Part shown: positions 1 to 8,430 of the stretch, piece after piece | Layout of the letters: every line of letters begins with the position of its first letter | Numbering within the stretch: position 1 is the stretch's first letter | DNA from: Streptomyces sp. NBS 14/10 | Lineage (GTDB): Bacteria > Actinomycetota > Actinomycetes > Streptomycetales > Streptomycetaceae | DNA length: 64,000 nt | Assembly (NCBI RefSeq): GCF_002224125.1 | Contig: NZ_NCSM01000007.1 | Span: 65,839-129,838, forward strand | Direction: 5' to 3' | Translations under genes and position numbers: made by a program | The notes under the pieces: generated by a model | Databases searched by the model: none | Told to the model about the DNA's origin: nothing | The model's input: only the letters and a program-made list of their open reading frames with translations

Positions 1-625
1 TGTTGTCGGCGGTGGACAGCGCGTCGGCGTAGCGCAGGTCGATCTCCTGCTGGCCGGGGGCGCCCTCGTGGTGGGAGAACTCGACCGAGATGCCCATCGA
101 CTCGAGCATGGTGATGGCCTGGCGGCGGAAGTCCATGCCGATGTTCTGCGGGGTGTGGTCGAAGTAGCCGGAGGAGTCGGCGGGCTCCGGGCGGCTGCCG
201 TCCACGGGCTTCTTGCTGAGCAGGAAGAACTCGATCTCGGGGTGGGTGTAGAAGGTGAACCCGAGGTCGGAGGTCCTGGCCAGGATCCGCTTGAGCACAA
301 AGCGGGGGTCGGCGAACGACGGGGAGCCGTCCGGCATCAGGATGTCGCAGAACATCCGGGCGGTGCCGGGGGCCTCGGCGCGCCAGGGCAGGATCTGGAA
401 GGTGCTCGGGTCCGGCTTGGCGATCATGTCGGACTCGTAGACCCGGGCGAAGCCCTCGATCGCGGAGCCGTCGAAGCCGATGCCCTCGTCGAAGGCGCCT
501 TCGAGCTCGGCGGGCGCGACGGCGACGGACTTGAGGAAGCCGAGCACGTCGGTGAACCACAGCCGCACGAACCGGATGTCGCGCTCTTCGAGGGTGCGGA
601 GCACGAACTCCTGCTGCTTATCCAT
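1..625 (-). CDS. glnA2: Glutamine synthetase-family ligase (GlnA2-like), 5' part only
   Basis: ATP-dependent ligase of the glutamine synthetase family, cut by the window edge; the first 208 residues are present. Visible family marks are DGSAIEGF (residues 52-59), the acidic metal-site segment PEIEFF (129-134) and HHEGAPGQQEI (185-195), where canonical enzymes read HHEVAPGQHEI. The ATG has a GGGGA ribosome site just upstream. The N-terminus and the nearby nadE match, from memory, the GlnA2 (SCO2241) locus of S. coelicolor. That paralogue has been reported to act on polyamines, so ammonia should not be assumed as substrate. The gene reads away from the multicopper oxidase gene, sharing a 415-bp intergenic region with it. 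Confidence 0.88.
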   Translation of the reverse strand, partial: MDKQQEFVLRTLEERDIRFVRLWFTDVLGFLKSVAVAPAELEGAFDEGIGFDGSAIEGFARVYESDMIAKPDPSTFQILPWRAEAPGTARMFCDILMPDGSPSFADPRFVLKRILARTSDLGFTFYTHPEIEFFLLSKKPVDGSRPEPADSSGYFDHTPQNIGMDFRRQAITMLESMGISVEFSHHEGAPGQQEIDLRYADALSTADN

Positions 626-822
626 GGTCCCCTATCCTTGCAGGTCAGACGGCACTTGGGGTACGCGTGGGGCACCTGTGGACCCCAGTATCACCCGGCG
701 GGGTTTCGGAGAGGTTTCCGACCGCTCCCCCGGCGTCCCCGCCACGATGTGTGCATCGTACTTTCATGCGGCCCCGGACGGCCCCGAGCACTTCGCACAC
801 GGGCCCGCCACCAGGGTTTCGA

Positions 823-837
823 TACCCCTTGGGGGTA
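823..837 (+). promoter_or_regulatory. Candidate CsoR-type copper operator overlapping a -10 box
   Basis: The 15-bp palindrome TACCCCTTGGGGGTA has 6-bp arms (TACCCC/GGGGTA) and a 3-bp centre, the form expected of actinobacterial CsoR sites. A possible -10 hexamer TAAAGT at 836-841 overlaps its right arm, so binding would block the promoter. The next gene downstream is a multicopper oxidase, which fits copper-controlled expression. The CsoR assignment is inferred; no csoR gene is in the window. Confidence 0.5.
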
Positions 838-1040
838 AAGTGTGGCCGACGTCGGCATACGTCGACACCGATCGTAGGGGCCATGGCCGACCGGAGCGAC
901 CGGAGGAAGGCAATGCTCGGACAGCGCCAGCGACAGGGCATATAGGAGCGCGTCCGCCCACCCCGCAGCCCCGCGCGGACGAGGCGTACGCGCCACCCCA
1001 CCACGCAGCTCACACACATCGGCCATTGGGGTGCCCACTC
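838..1040 (+). other. Long leader of the multicopper oxidase gene with a possible mini-ORF
   Basis: About 190 nt would separate the predicted transcription start from the oxidase ATG. Inside is an in-frame mini-ORF, either 883-945 (20 codons) or from the ATG at 913 (10 codons, ending at the same TAG). The inner ATG has a much stronger ribosome site (GGAGGAAGG) than the oxidase gene itself. It could be a leader peptide or chance. The rest of the 626-1040 gap holds the operator and the glnA2 promoter side; I see no gene there. Confidence 0.25.
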
Positions 1041-2645
1041 ATGCACGCATTCACTCGCCGCGCCGTGCTCGGTGCGGGAATCGCCGTCGCGGGCGGCAGC
1101 GGACCGCTCACTTCCTGCTCCGCCCTGTCCTCCGCGTCCGACGACCCACACGGCTCGCGGGCCGGCTCCGGTAACGCCGGCGCTCCGGCCGCCGCCGCGG
1201 AGCCCGCCGCACCCCAAGACGACGGGGGGTATGTCTCCCCGCACGGCGAGGAGGTCGCCGCCGCTCATCGGGAGCGGGGGCCGGTACGGGAGATCCGGCT
1301 GACGGCCACCACCACCTCGCTCGACCTCGGCGCCCGTACGGTCAGGACCTGGGCGTACGACGACGAGCTGCCCGCCCGGCCGATCCGGGTCACCGCGGGC
1401 GACACCCTCGCGGTCCGGGTCGCCAACCACCTGCCGCACTCCACCACCGTGCACTGGCACGGCATCTCCCTGCGCAACGACATGGACGGCGTCCCCGGGG
1501 TGACCCAGCCGCCGATCAAGGCCGGGGCCTCCTTCGACTACCGCTTCACGGTGCCAGACCCGGGCACGTACTGGTTCCATCCGCACTCCGGCGTCCAGCT
1601 GGACCGGGGGCTGTACGCGCCGCTGATCGTCGACGATCCCAGGGAGCCGCTGGAGTACGACGAGGAGTGGATCGTCGTGCTCGACGACTGGGTCGACGGG
1701 GTGGACGGCAGCACCCCGGACGAGGTGCTGGACGAGCTCGGCGGCGGCATGGCCGGCATGCACGGGATGGACGACACGGACCCCGGCGACGGCCCCCGCC
1801 CGCCCCGCACCGGCCCGTCCCGGATCCTCAGGGGCGCCAGGAGCCGACTGCTGGACGGCGACCCGGGCAATGTGGCATATCCGTACTACCTGGTCAACGG
1901 CCGCACCCCGGACGACCCCCGGACCTTCCGCGCCAAGCCCGGCGACCGCGTCCGCATCCGGATCATCAACGCGGGCGGCGACACCGCCTTCCGCGTCGCG
2001 CTCGGCGGCCACACCATGACGGTCACCCACACCGACGGCTTCCCGGTCGAGCACACCACCACCGACGCGCTGCTGCTGGGCATGGCCGAGCGCTACGACG
2101 TGGTGGTCACCGCCCAGGACGGGGTCTTCCCGCTGATCGCGCTCGCCGAGGGCAAGGGGCACGCGGCGATGGCCCTGCTGCGCACCAGCGAGGGCGCCAG
2201 CGCGCCACGGCCGTCCGTACGCCCCAAGGAGCTGGACGGCAGGCTGATCACCGCGGACGAGCTGCGCGCCGCGGAGGACGTACGGCTGCGGCCCCGCGAC
2301 CCCGACCGGACGATCCGCATGCGGATCACCGGGTCCATGAAGAAGTACGACTGGGCGATCAACGGCAAGCCGTACGACCCGTCGCAGCGCTATCCGGTGC
2401 GCGCGGGCGAGCGGGTCCGGCTGTCCTTCATCAACGGCACCGACATGTGGCACCCGATGCATCTGCACGGCCACACCTTCCAGCTGCCGGACGGCGGCCC
2501 GCGCAAGGACACGACGATCCTGCTGCCGCACCACAAGGTGAACGTCGACTTCGACGCGGAGAACCCGGGGCTGTGGATGGTCCACTGCCACAACGTCTAC
2601 CACTCGGAGTCCGGGCTGATGACGATCATCGGCTACCAGAAGTAG
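1041..2645 (+). CDS. Secreted multicopper oxidase (laccase/CueO type)
   Basis: Three-domain multicopper oxidase, 534 residues, coupling one-electron oxidation of a substrate (phenols or cuprous copper in relatives) to reduction of oxygen to water outside the membrane. All copper motifs are present: HWH at 138-140, HPH at 180-182, HPMHLHGH at 471-478 and HCHNVYH at 515-521, followed by Met527 as the likely type-1 copper axial ligand. The N-terminus has a twin-arginine signal (R6-R7 before a hydrophobic stretch) and Cys26 in a possible lipobox. A short Met/His-rich stretch (GGGMAGMHGMDD) lies between domains, as in copper-tolerance oxidases such as CueO and CopA. The ATG at 1041 is chosen because it begins the Tat signal; the ribosome site is only a weak GGGG. 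The copper-like operator upstream supports a copper-homeostasis role. Confidence 0.9.
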   Translation: MHAFTRRAVLGAGIAVAGGSGPLTSCSALSSASDDPHGSRAGSGNAGAPAAAAEPAAPQDDGGYVSPHGEEVAAAHRERGPVREIRLTATTTSLDLGARTVRTWAYDDELPARPIRVTAGDTLAVRVANHLPHSTTVHWHGISLRNDMDGVPGVTQPPIKAGASFDYRFTVPDPGTYWFHPHSGVQLDRGLYAPLIVDDPREPLEYDEEWIVVLDDWVDGVDGSTPDEVLDELGGGMAGMHGMDDTDPGDGPRPPRTGPSRILRGARSRLLDGDPGNVAYPYYLVNGRTPDDPRTFRAKPGDRVRIRIINAGGDTAFRVALGGHTMTVTHTDGFPVEHTTTDALLLGMAERYDVVVTAQDGVFPLIALAEGKGHAAMALLRTSEGASAPRPSVRPKELDGRLITADELRAAEDVRLRPRDPDRTIRMRITGSMKKYDWAINGKPYDPSQRYPVRAGERVRLSFINGTDMWHPMHLHGHTFQLPDGGPRKDTTILLPHHKVNVDFDAENPGLWMVHCHNVYHSESGLMTIIGYQK

Positions 2646-2656
2646 CGGGACCCTGC

Positions 2657-2700
2657 CGGCCCGGTCCCCGTCGTCGTACGAGCCGACGGAGACCGGGCCG
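2657..2700 (+). terminator. Hairpin terminator after the multicopper oxidase gene
   Basis: A perfect outer 10-bp stem (CGGCCCGGTC/GACCGGGCCG) encloses a second 6-bp stem (CCGTCG/CGACGG), joined by one-base bulges. It starts 12 bp after the stop codon and has no T-tract, as is common in Streptomyces. Confidence 0.7.
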
Positions 2701-2757
2701 ACGTGACAGCCGACGTGATATAGCAGACACGCACGGCCATCGCGTCAAAGAGACGAT

Positions 2758-2763
2758 TACACT
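2758..2763 (+). promoter_or_regulatory. Candidate leaderless -10 box for nadE
   Basis: TACACT lies 7 bp before the GTG start of nadE and no ribosome site is visible between, so transcription would begin at or near the start codon. Confidence 0.45.
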
Positions 2764-2770
2764 GGTCGCC

Positions 2771-4528
2771 GTGGCTCAACTTCGTCTCGCTCTGAACCAG
2801 ATCGACTCGACCGTCGGCGACCTCGACGGCAACACCGAGTCGATAGTCCACTGGACCCGGCACTCCGCCGAACAGGGCGCCCACCTGGTGGCGTTCCCCG
2901 AGATGGCGCTGACCGGCTACCCCGTCGAGGACCTGGCCCTGCGCTCCTCCTTCGTCGAGGCGTCCCGCGCCGCGCTGCGCGCGCTCGCCGCCCGGCTGGA
3001 GGCCGAGGGCTTCGGCGAGCTGCCCGTCGTCGTCGGCTATCTCGACCGCAGCGAGCGCGCCCAGCCGCGGTTCGGCCAGCCCGCCGGGGCCCCGCAGAAC
3101 GCCGCCGCCGTGCTGCACCGCGGCGAGGTGATCCTCACCTTCGCCAAGCACCACCTGCCGAACTACGGCGTCTTCGACGAGTTCCGCTACTTCGTCCCGG
3201 GCCAGACGCTGCCCATGATCCGCGTGCACGGCGTCGATGTCGCCCTCGCCATCTGCGAAGACCTGTGGCAGGACGGCGGCCGGGTGCCCGCCGCCCGCTC
3301 CGCCGGGGCCGGGCTGCTGCTGTCGATCAACGCCTCGCCGTACGAGCGCGACAAGGACGACACCCGCCTGGAGCTGGTCCGCAAGCGCGCCCAGGAGGCG
3401 GGCTGCACCACCGCGTACCTCGCCATGATCGGCGGCCAGGACGAGCTGGTCTTCGACGGCGACTCGATCGTCGTCGACCGCGACGGCGAAGTGATCGCCC
3501 GCGCCCCGCAGTTCGCCGAGGGCTGTGTGCTGCTCGACCTCGACCTGCCCGCCGCCGACCCCGGCACCGTGCCACAGGGCGTCGTGGACGACGGGCTGCG
3601 TATCGAACACCTCACGCTCTCCGCGGACCCCCTCCCGGCGTACGAGCCGGAGCTGGCCGGCGGCACCGCCGAGCGCCTCGGCGACGACGAGGAGATCTAC
3701 ACCGCGCTCGTCGTGGGCTTGCGCGCGTATGTGGCGAAGAACGGTTTCCGCAGTGTGCTGATCGGCCTGTCCGGCGGCATCGACTCCGCGCTCGTCGCGG
3801 CCATCGCATGCGACGCGCTCGGCGCGCAGAACGTGTACGGCGTCGCCATGCCGTCCCGCTACTCCTCCGAGCACTCCATCGCCGACGCCGCCGAGCTCGC
3901 CCGGCGCACGGGGCTGAACTTCCGTACGGTCCCGATCGCCCCGATGTTCGACGCCTATATGGAGTCGCTGCACCTCACCGGCCTGGCCGAGGAGAACCTG
4001 CAGTCACGGCTGCGCGGCACGATGCTGATGGCCATCTCCAACCAGGAGGGCCACATCGTGCTGGCCCCGGGCAACAAGTCCGAGCTGGCCTGCGGCTATT
4101 CGACCCTGTACGGGGACTCGGTCGGCGCGTACGGCCCCATCAAGGACGTCTACAAGACATCCATCTTCCGCCTGGCGAAATGGCGCAACCAGGCCGCGGA
4201 AGAGCGCGGCCAGACCTCGCCCATCCCGGAGAACTCCATCACCAAGCCCCCGAGCGCCGAACTCCGCCCGGGCCAGGTCGACACCGACTCCCTCCCCGAC
4301 TACGACGTGCTCGACCAGATCCTGGAGCTGTACGTCGACCGGGACCAGGGCCGGGCGGAAATCGTCGCGGCGGGCTTCGACGACGAGCTGGTCACACGCA
4401 TTCTGCGGCTCGTCGACACCGCGGAGTACAAGCGCCGCCAGTACCCGCCGGGCACCAAGATCTCCGCCAAGGGCTTCGGCAAGGACCGCCGCCTCCCGAT
4501 CACGAACCGCTGGCGCGAACACGGCTGA
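2771..4528 (+). CDS. nadE: Glutamine-dependent NAD(+) synthetase
   Basis: Makes NAD from deamido-NAD using glutamine as nitrogen donor; cytoplasmic, last step of NAD biosynthesis. The 585-residue protein has the full two-domain form. The N-terminal nitrilase-like glutaminase carries the Glu-Lys-Cys triad (Glu44 in FPEMALTGY, Lys126 in FAKHHLPN, Cys162 in LAICEDLW). The C-terminal synthetase carries the ATP PP-loop SGGIDS at 334-339. The GTG at 2771 is chosen because homology starts there (VAQLRLALNQ); no Shine-Dalgarno sequence is present, consistent with the leaderless -10 box upstream. Confidence 0.95.
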   Translation: MAQLRLALNQIDSTVGDLDGNTESIVHWTRHSAEQGAHLVAFPEMALTGYPVEDLALRSSFVEASRAALRALAARLEAEGFGELPVVVGYLDRSERAQPRFGQPAGAPQNAAAVLHRGEVILTFAKHHLPNYGVFDEFRYFVPGQTLPMIRVHGVDVALAICEDLWQDGGRVPAARSAGAGLLLSINASPYERDKDDTRLELVRKRAQEAGCTTAYLAMIGGQDELVFDGDSIVVDRDGEVIARAPQFAEGCVLLDLDLPAADPGTVPQGVVDDGLRIEHLTLSADPLPAYEPELAGGTAERLGDDEEIYTALVVGLRAYVAKNGFRSVLIGLSGGIDSALVAAIACDALGAQNVYGVAMPSRYSSEHSIADAAELARRTGLNFRTVPIAPMFDAYMESLHLTGLAEENLQSRLRGTMLMAISNQEGHIVLAPGNKSELACGYSTLYGDSVGAYGPIKDVYKTSIFRLAKWRNQAAEERGQTSPIPENSITKPPSAELRPGQVDTDSLPDYDVLDQILELYVDRDQGRAEIVAAGFDDELVTRILRLVDTAEYKRRQYPPGTKISAKGFGKDRRLPITNRWREHG

Positions 4529-4670
4529 GGTGAGGGGGGTACCCCGCCCCGCCCACCCGCCCAGACTCGGGGCTCCGCCCCAGCCCCGGCGCCGCCGCCA
4601 CGGGGTTGTCGCCGCTCACTCGTCTGCGCGGCGGCGCCGCGCATCGGTGCGGGCCCGGGGCCCGGCGCGG

Positions 4671-4702
4671 CCGGGCCGCACATCGACCGGGCCGCACATC
4701 GA
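4671..4702. repeat. Two perfect tandem 16-bp units
   Basis: CCGGGCCGCACATCGA occurs twice head to tail in the 261-bp gap between the convergent nadE and hydrolase genes. The gap is otherwise plain GC-rich sequence with no gene visible. Confidence 0.6.
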
Positions 4703-4789
4703 CCGCGGCACAAGGGTCGAGGACCAGGCCGGAACCTGGACCTCCGGCCCCGCTCGGCGCAGCCGCCGCGGCGGGGATGACCACCGCGG

Positions 4790-5584
4790 CTAGCGGGTCA
4801 CCCTCGCGTCCAGGAACTTCCTGATCAGGCTCAGCCACTCGCCCGGCGCCTCCAGGAACGGCAGGTGGCCGGACTGGAGCTCGGCGAACTCCGCGTTGGC
4901 GATGCCGTCCGCCACCTGCCGGTGGTGGTACGGCGTCGCCATCCCGTCAAGGGCGGTGGAGATCACCAGGGTCGGCACCCGGACCCGGCCCAAGTCCTCG
5001 CGTACGTCCACGCTCCCGACGAGCTCGACCTGCTCGACCGCCCCGGGCGGCACGGACGCGCCGGTCCCGGCCACCGCCTCCGCAAGCTGCTCGGGGGTCA
5101 TCCGGTCGGTGTAGGGCGTGCCGGCGGCGGTGAGCAGCGCCCAGCGGGCCGTTGCCTCCGGGTCGCCGGACCTGAGGTGGCGGAGCCAGTCCCCGACCAG
5201 TAGCCGCATCCGGGCGTTCGGGTGGGCGAAGGTGGCCGTCAGCACCAGGGCGGTCACCCGCTCGGGGTGCCGGGTCGCGGCGCGCAGGGCGACCGGGCCG
5301 CCGAGGGAGTAGCCGGCGATCGCGAAGGTCTCAAGGCCCTCCTCGACGGCGGTGGCGACGACGTCGTCGGCGAGCCGGTCGAGGTCCAGCGGGCCCTCGG
5401 CGCGTGGGGTGCGGCCCGAGCCGGGGTAGTCGGGGCCGACTACTTTGTACCGTTCGGCCAGCCCGTCCAGGATCGGGCCGTAGTTCCCGTCGATGCTGCC
5501 GGTGCCGCCGTGGGCGAGGAGCAGCCCGGGGCCGGTGCCGCGCACGATGCGGCCGAGGCGTCCAAGGGGTGATGTGGCGGTCAT
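4790..5584 (-). CDS. Alpha/beta-fold hydrolase
   Basis: Cytoplasmic alpha/beta hydrolase, 264 residues, a single domain with no signal peptide. The catalytic triad can be read as Ser93 in the elbow GYSLGG, Asp213 in ALDGM and His240 in SGHLPF; HGGTG (25-29) supplies the oxyanion turn. The ATG at 5584 is chosen over an in-frame ATG 45 bp upstream because a GGAAGGAAC ribosome site precedes it. It lies downstream of, and reads the same way as, the NmrA-like oxidoreductase and metallo-beta-lactamase-fold genes, but has its own promoter-like sequence. The substrate cannot be told. Confidence 0.85.
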   Translation of the reverse strand: MTATSPLGRLGRIVRGTGPGLLLAHGGTGSIDGNYGPILDGLAERYKVVGPDYPGSGRTPRAEGPLDLDRLADDVVATAVEEGLETFAIAGYSLGGPVALRAATRHPERVTALVLTATFAHPNARMRLLVGDWLRHLRSGDPEATARWALLTAAGTPYTDRMTPEQLAEAVAGTGASVPPGAVEQVELVGSVDVREDLGRVRVPTLVISTALDGMATPYHHRQVADGIANAEFAELQSGHLPFLEAPGEWLSLIRKFLDARVTR

Positions 5585-5665
5585 GACGATGTTCCTTCCA
5601 CTGGGCGGTCGATGCGCTGCTTCCGGCACCGTGAGGGGCGGGAAGACATCGAACTCATGGCCGCG

Positions 5666-5697
5666 ACGCTAAAGTCTCACATGGGTGTCAGAGTCAA
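5666..5697 (-). promoter_or_regulatory. Promoter with a 20-bp spacer before the hydrolase gene
   Basis: On the minus strand TTGACT (5697-5692) and TAGCGT (5671-5666) are separated by 20 bp. Over-long spacers of 19-20 bp with TTGAC are typical of promoters activated by MerR-family regulators. The -35 overlaps the stop codon of the upstream NmrA-like gene. A competing -10 at 17-bp spacing is possible. Confidence 0.4.
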
Positions 5698-6536
5698 GCC
5701 GGTACGGCGAACTCACCGGCGTGCGCGCGGGCCCACTGCTCGAAGGTGCGCGGCTCACGCCCGGTGACGTCCCGGACGGTCGGGTGCGTGGACGACTCGT
5801 CGAGGGTTCCGTCGACGAAGAAGCTGAAGAAGGCGTCGACGTACTCGGCGGGCATGGTCCGGCTCATGTCTTCCCGCGCCTCCGCGTCCGTCAGGCCGTG
5901 GGAGTGCAGGTCCCGTCCGAGCACCTTGGCGAGCACGGCGACCTGGTCGGCGGGCAGCAGGGACTCCGGGCCGGTCAGCTCGTGGATACGGCCGTCGTGG
6001 TCGTCGGTCAGCAGCGCCGGCACCGCGACGGCCGCGATGTCGTACGGGTCGATGGCGGCGGTCCGTACGCTGGGGAACGGCACACGCACCTCGTCGCCGA
6101 CCGCGAGCTGCGGTCGCCAGCGCAGGGCATTGGACATGAAGGACCGGGGCCGCAGGAAGGTCCAGGACAGCCCGGACTCGCGCACCGCACGCTCGGAGAG
6201 GGTCATATAGCGGGACACCGCGTTGTCGAGGTCGGCGAGCGCGGCCGAGCCGCCGGACAGCAGCACCACCCGCTTCACTCCGGCCTGCCGGGCCTCCGCC
6301 AGCAGGCCCGGCATGTCCTGATACCCGGGCAGCAGGAAGATCCCGCTGACCCCAGCCAGCGCGTCGGCCAGGCTCTGTGGCCGGTTCAGGTCGCCCGCCA
6401 CGGGCTCGACCCCGGGCGGGAGCAGGGCGGCGGCCGACGGATTCCGGGTCAGCGCGCGCACCTGCTCGCCGGCCTCGGCCAGCGCACTGACCAGTTCCGA
6501 TCCCACATTGCCGGTCGCACCTGTCACCAAGATCAT
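5694..6536 (-). CDS. NmrA-like NAD(P)-binding oxidoreductase
   Basis: Atypical short-chain dehydrogenase/NmrA-family protein of 280 residues. The Rossmann motif GATGNVG is at the extreme N-terminus (ILVTGATGNVG). There is no YxxxK catalytic pair in the usual place, so it may be an NAD(P)-sensing or quinone/isoflavone-reductase-like protein. The ATG at 6536 is chosen because the fold starts there and AGGGAG lies upstream; an open frame upstream has no similarity to the family. It follows the metallo-beta-lactamase-fold gene by 49 bp in the same direction, so the two are probably co-transcribed and controlled by the divergent TetR. Confidence 0.85.
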   Translation of the reverse strand: MILVTGATGNVGSELVSALAEAGEQVRALTRNPSAAALLPPGVEPVAGDLNRPQSLADALAGVSGIFLLPGYQDMPGLLAEARQAGVKRVVLLSGGSAALADLDNAVSRYMTLSERAVRESGLSWTFLRPRSFMSNALRWRPQLAVGDEVRVPFPSVRTAAIDPYDIAAVAVPALLTDDHDGRIHELTGPESLLPADQVAVLAKVLGRDLHSHGLTDAEAREDMSRTMPAEYVDAFFSFFVDGTLDESSTHPTVRDVTGREPRTFEQWARAHAGEFAVPA

Positions 6537-6585
6537 TTCGCTTCTCCCTGTCGACGAATGGACGGAACAGCCACCGAACAGCCAC

Positions 6586-7638
6586 TCAGTTCGCACGTTC
6601 CCGGCAGGCTTCGGGCAGCCGGCCGCTGTCCTCCCCGCGCAGTTCCCTGGCCACCGCGTCGACGTTGACCGCATGCAGGTCGGGGAGGGTGGCAACGGGC
6701 TGGAAGCCCGGATAGGAGCGCTTCAGTTCGGCGATGGCCGAGTTCTTCTCCTCGCGGGTCACCTTCTCGCCGCCGGGTGACGACGCGGCGACGGTGGGCC
6801 GGACCAGGTGGCGGATGTGCACCAGGTAGTCGCGCTGCCGACCGATCAACTCGGCCGGCGCACCAGGTGCCCCGTGGCCGGGATAGAGGGTGCGGGCGTC
6901 GGGGAACTTGTCTTCGAGCCGGTCGAGATCGGTGAGCCAGCCGCAGGTGTTGCCCTCGATCAGTGCGGGCGTGGCCTCGTTGTTGACCAGGTCGCCGGCG
7001 AAGAGCGCGCCGGAGCGGGGCTCGTAGTAGGCGGTGGTCGTCACCGATTCGCCAGGGCCGAACTCGGCGGTCTCCAGCCGGATGCCGCCGGCGTCGAGGG
7101 CGGCACCGGGCCGGATCAGGTGGTCCGGCAGGGTCAGCTTCTTGGCGTAGTCGGAGCCGGGGAGCTTTCGGGTGAGCTTGTAGAAGCCGAGTGGGTCGTC
7201 GCGCATGAAGTCCCTGCTCGCTTCGGAGGCATAGATCCCGGCCTTCGGATACGCGTCATGGAGGACTCCCGCTCCGCCGACGTGGTCGGGGTGGGGATGG
7301 GTGATGAGAACGGCGACGGCGGGTTTGGCGGTGCCCTGGAGGGTTTTGAGCGCCCTGCGCGCATCGGTGAGCGAGCGCTGGGTGTCCACGACGATCAGCC
7401 CTTCGGGCGCCGGGAACCAGTAGGTGTTCACCGAGCCCGGATTGGCGGAGGCGATCCGCTCCACCCGAAGCGACTTGCCGTCGCCCGCGCTCCGGCTCGC
7501 GGGATTCCCGGGGTCCTTGCCGTCACCGTCGCCGGAACAGCCGGTGGCGGCCATCACGAGCGCGCACAGCAGGGCCAGCCCAACTAACAGCAGGCGTCGC
7601 GTTCGTATGCGGGATGGCCGTGCGGAGATGTGGGGCAT
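6586..7638 (-). CDS. Metallo-beta-lactamase-fold lipoprotein
   Basis: Exported metal-dependent hydrolase, 350 residues. It has a lipoprotein signal peptide (Arg-rich start, hydrophobic core, lipobox AATGC with Cys34) and the metal motif HPHPDH at 114-119, plus later FAGDLV and YPGHGAP that supply further metal ligands. The layout resembles class B/Bla-type and MBL-fold enzymes acting on small molecules outside the membrane. The ATG at 7638 has AGGAG upstream. It is the first gene of a leftward unit with the NmrA-like gene and is divergent from a TetR gene across a palindromic operator, so induction by a TetR ligand is likely. It could be a lactonase or another hydrolase rather than a beta-lactamase. 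Confidence 0.85.
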   Translation of the reverse strand: MPHISARPSRIRTRRLLLVGLALLCALVMAATGCSGDGDGKDPGNPASRSAGDGKSLRVERIASANPGSVNTYWFPAPEGLIVVDTQRSLTDARRALKTLQGTAKPAVAVLITHPHPDHVGGAGVLHDAYPKAGIYASEASRDFMRDDPLGFYKLTRKLPGSDYAKKLTLPDHLIRPGAALDAGGIRLETAEFGPGESVTTTAYYEPRSGALFAGDLVNNEATPALIEGNTCGWLTDLDRLEDKFPDARTLYPGHGAPGAPAELIGRQRDYLVHIRHLVRPTVAASSPGGEKVTREEKNSAIAELKRSYPGFQPVATLPDLHAVNVDAVARELRGEDSGRLPEACRERAN

Positions 7639-7660
7639 GGTGCCACTCCTGTCGAGCTCA

Positions 7661-7690
7661 AATGTTTGTAGTGGAACGTTCCCTAACATT
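7661..7690. promoter_or_regulatory. Candidate TetR operator between divergent genes
   Basis: A perfect 10-bp palindrome GGAACGTTCC (7673-7682) lies within a wider imperfect dyad whose ends read AATGTT (7661-7666) and AACATT (7685-7690). It sits midway between the MBL-fold gene and the TetR gene and would cover both promoters, fitting autoregulation. Confidence 0.55.
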
Positions 7691-7753
7691 GGTGCGGCCT
7701 ATAGCCTAGAGCGGCGGTCATCAAAGAGGCAAGAAACCAAAGGGGGAACTTCG

Positions 7754-8338
7754 ATGCGACGCTCGGCGGCGGAAACGCGCGAGCATGTACTGACGGTCGC
7801 CCACGACCTGTTCTACTGGCACGGCGTCCGCGCCGTCGGTATCGACCGGGTCGCCCGCGAGGCGGCCGTCGCCCCCACCACGCTCTACCGGCTCTTCGCC
7901 TCCAAGGACGACCTGGTCGCCGCCTACGTCGAGCACAACGGGCACGGCTACCAGCAGTGGTTCACCGAGGCGACCCGGGCCGACGGCCGCCATCCGCGCG
8001 AGCGGATCCTGGCGCTGTTCGACTCGCTCATCAGCCAGGTGCAGCCCGACCAGTGCCGAGGCTGCCCCTTCCTGATGACGCTCGCCGAGTTCCCCGACGG
8101 CGAACTGCCGGCCCACCGCAACGCCGTTGCCGTCAAGCGTTGGGTCCGCGACCGTTTCCGCGAACTCACCGACGCCCTGGCGGCCGCATCCCCGATCGCC
8201 GACCCCTCGGCGCTCGCCGACCAGCTCACCGTCACCCTCGAAGGCGTCTACGCCGCCGTCCAGGCCCACCGCGCGGACTGGCCGGCCCGGCAGGCCCGCG
8301 CCATGGCCGAACTGCTCCTGGACGCACACCGGGCGTGA
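7754..8338 (+). CDS. TetR-family transcriptional regulator
   Basis: TetR/AcrR-type repressor of 194 residues. The N-terminal helix-turn-helix reads VGIDRVAREAAVAPTTLYR, followed by FASKDDLVAAYV; the C-terminal part is the ligand-binding and dimerisation domain, with a paired-Cys stretch QCRGCPF typical of one TetR subgroup. A GGGGGA ribosome site precedes the ATG at 7754. The divergent arrangement with the MBL-fold lipoprotein operon and the shared palindrome make that operon the probable target. The inducer is unknown. Confidence 0.9.
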   Translation: MRRSAAETREHVLTVAHDLFYWHGVRAVGIDRVAREAAVAPTTLYRLFASKDDLVAAYVEHNGHGYQQWFTEATRADGRHPRERILALFDSLISQVQPDQCRGCPFLMTLAEFPDGELPAHRNAVAVKRWVRDRFRELTDALAAASPIADPSALADQLTVTLEGVYAAVQAHRADWPARQARAMAELLLDAHRA

Positions 8339-8342
8339 CAAA

Positions 8343-8384
8343 GCCCCCGCTCCCGGCCGATGGCGGATGGCCGGGAGCGGGGGC
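8343..8384. terminator. Bidirectional hairpin between convergent TetR and MFS genes
   Basis: A perfect 16-bp stem (8343-8358 with 8369-8384) closes a 10-nt loop four bases after the TetR stop codon, between two convergent genes. Confidence 0.85.
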
Positions 8385-8430
8385 TCGTTCACACAGGGAG
8401 CCCGTACAGGCGGTTCGTACGGCCGGCCGG

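Noticed and set aside
480..1040. Upstream extension of the multicopper oxidase frame
   Set aside because: The frame is open to 480 but crosses the glnA2 start on the other strand and the copper operator, and the Tat signal clearly starts at 1041.
645..2603. 652-residue minus-strand frame opposite the multicopper oxidase
   Set aside because: Arg/Val/Gly-rich antisense shadow of a GC-rich gene; all copper motifs lie in the plus-strand frame.
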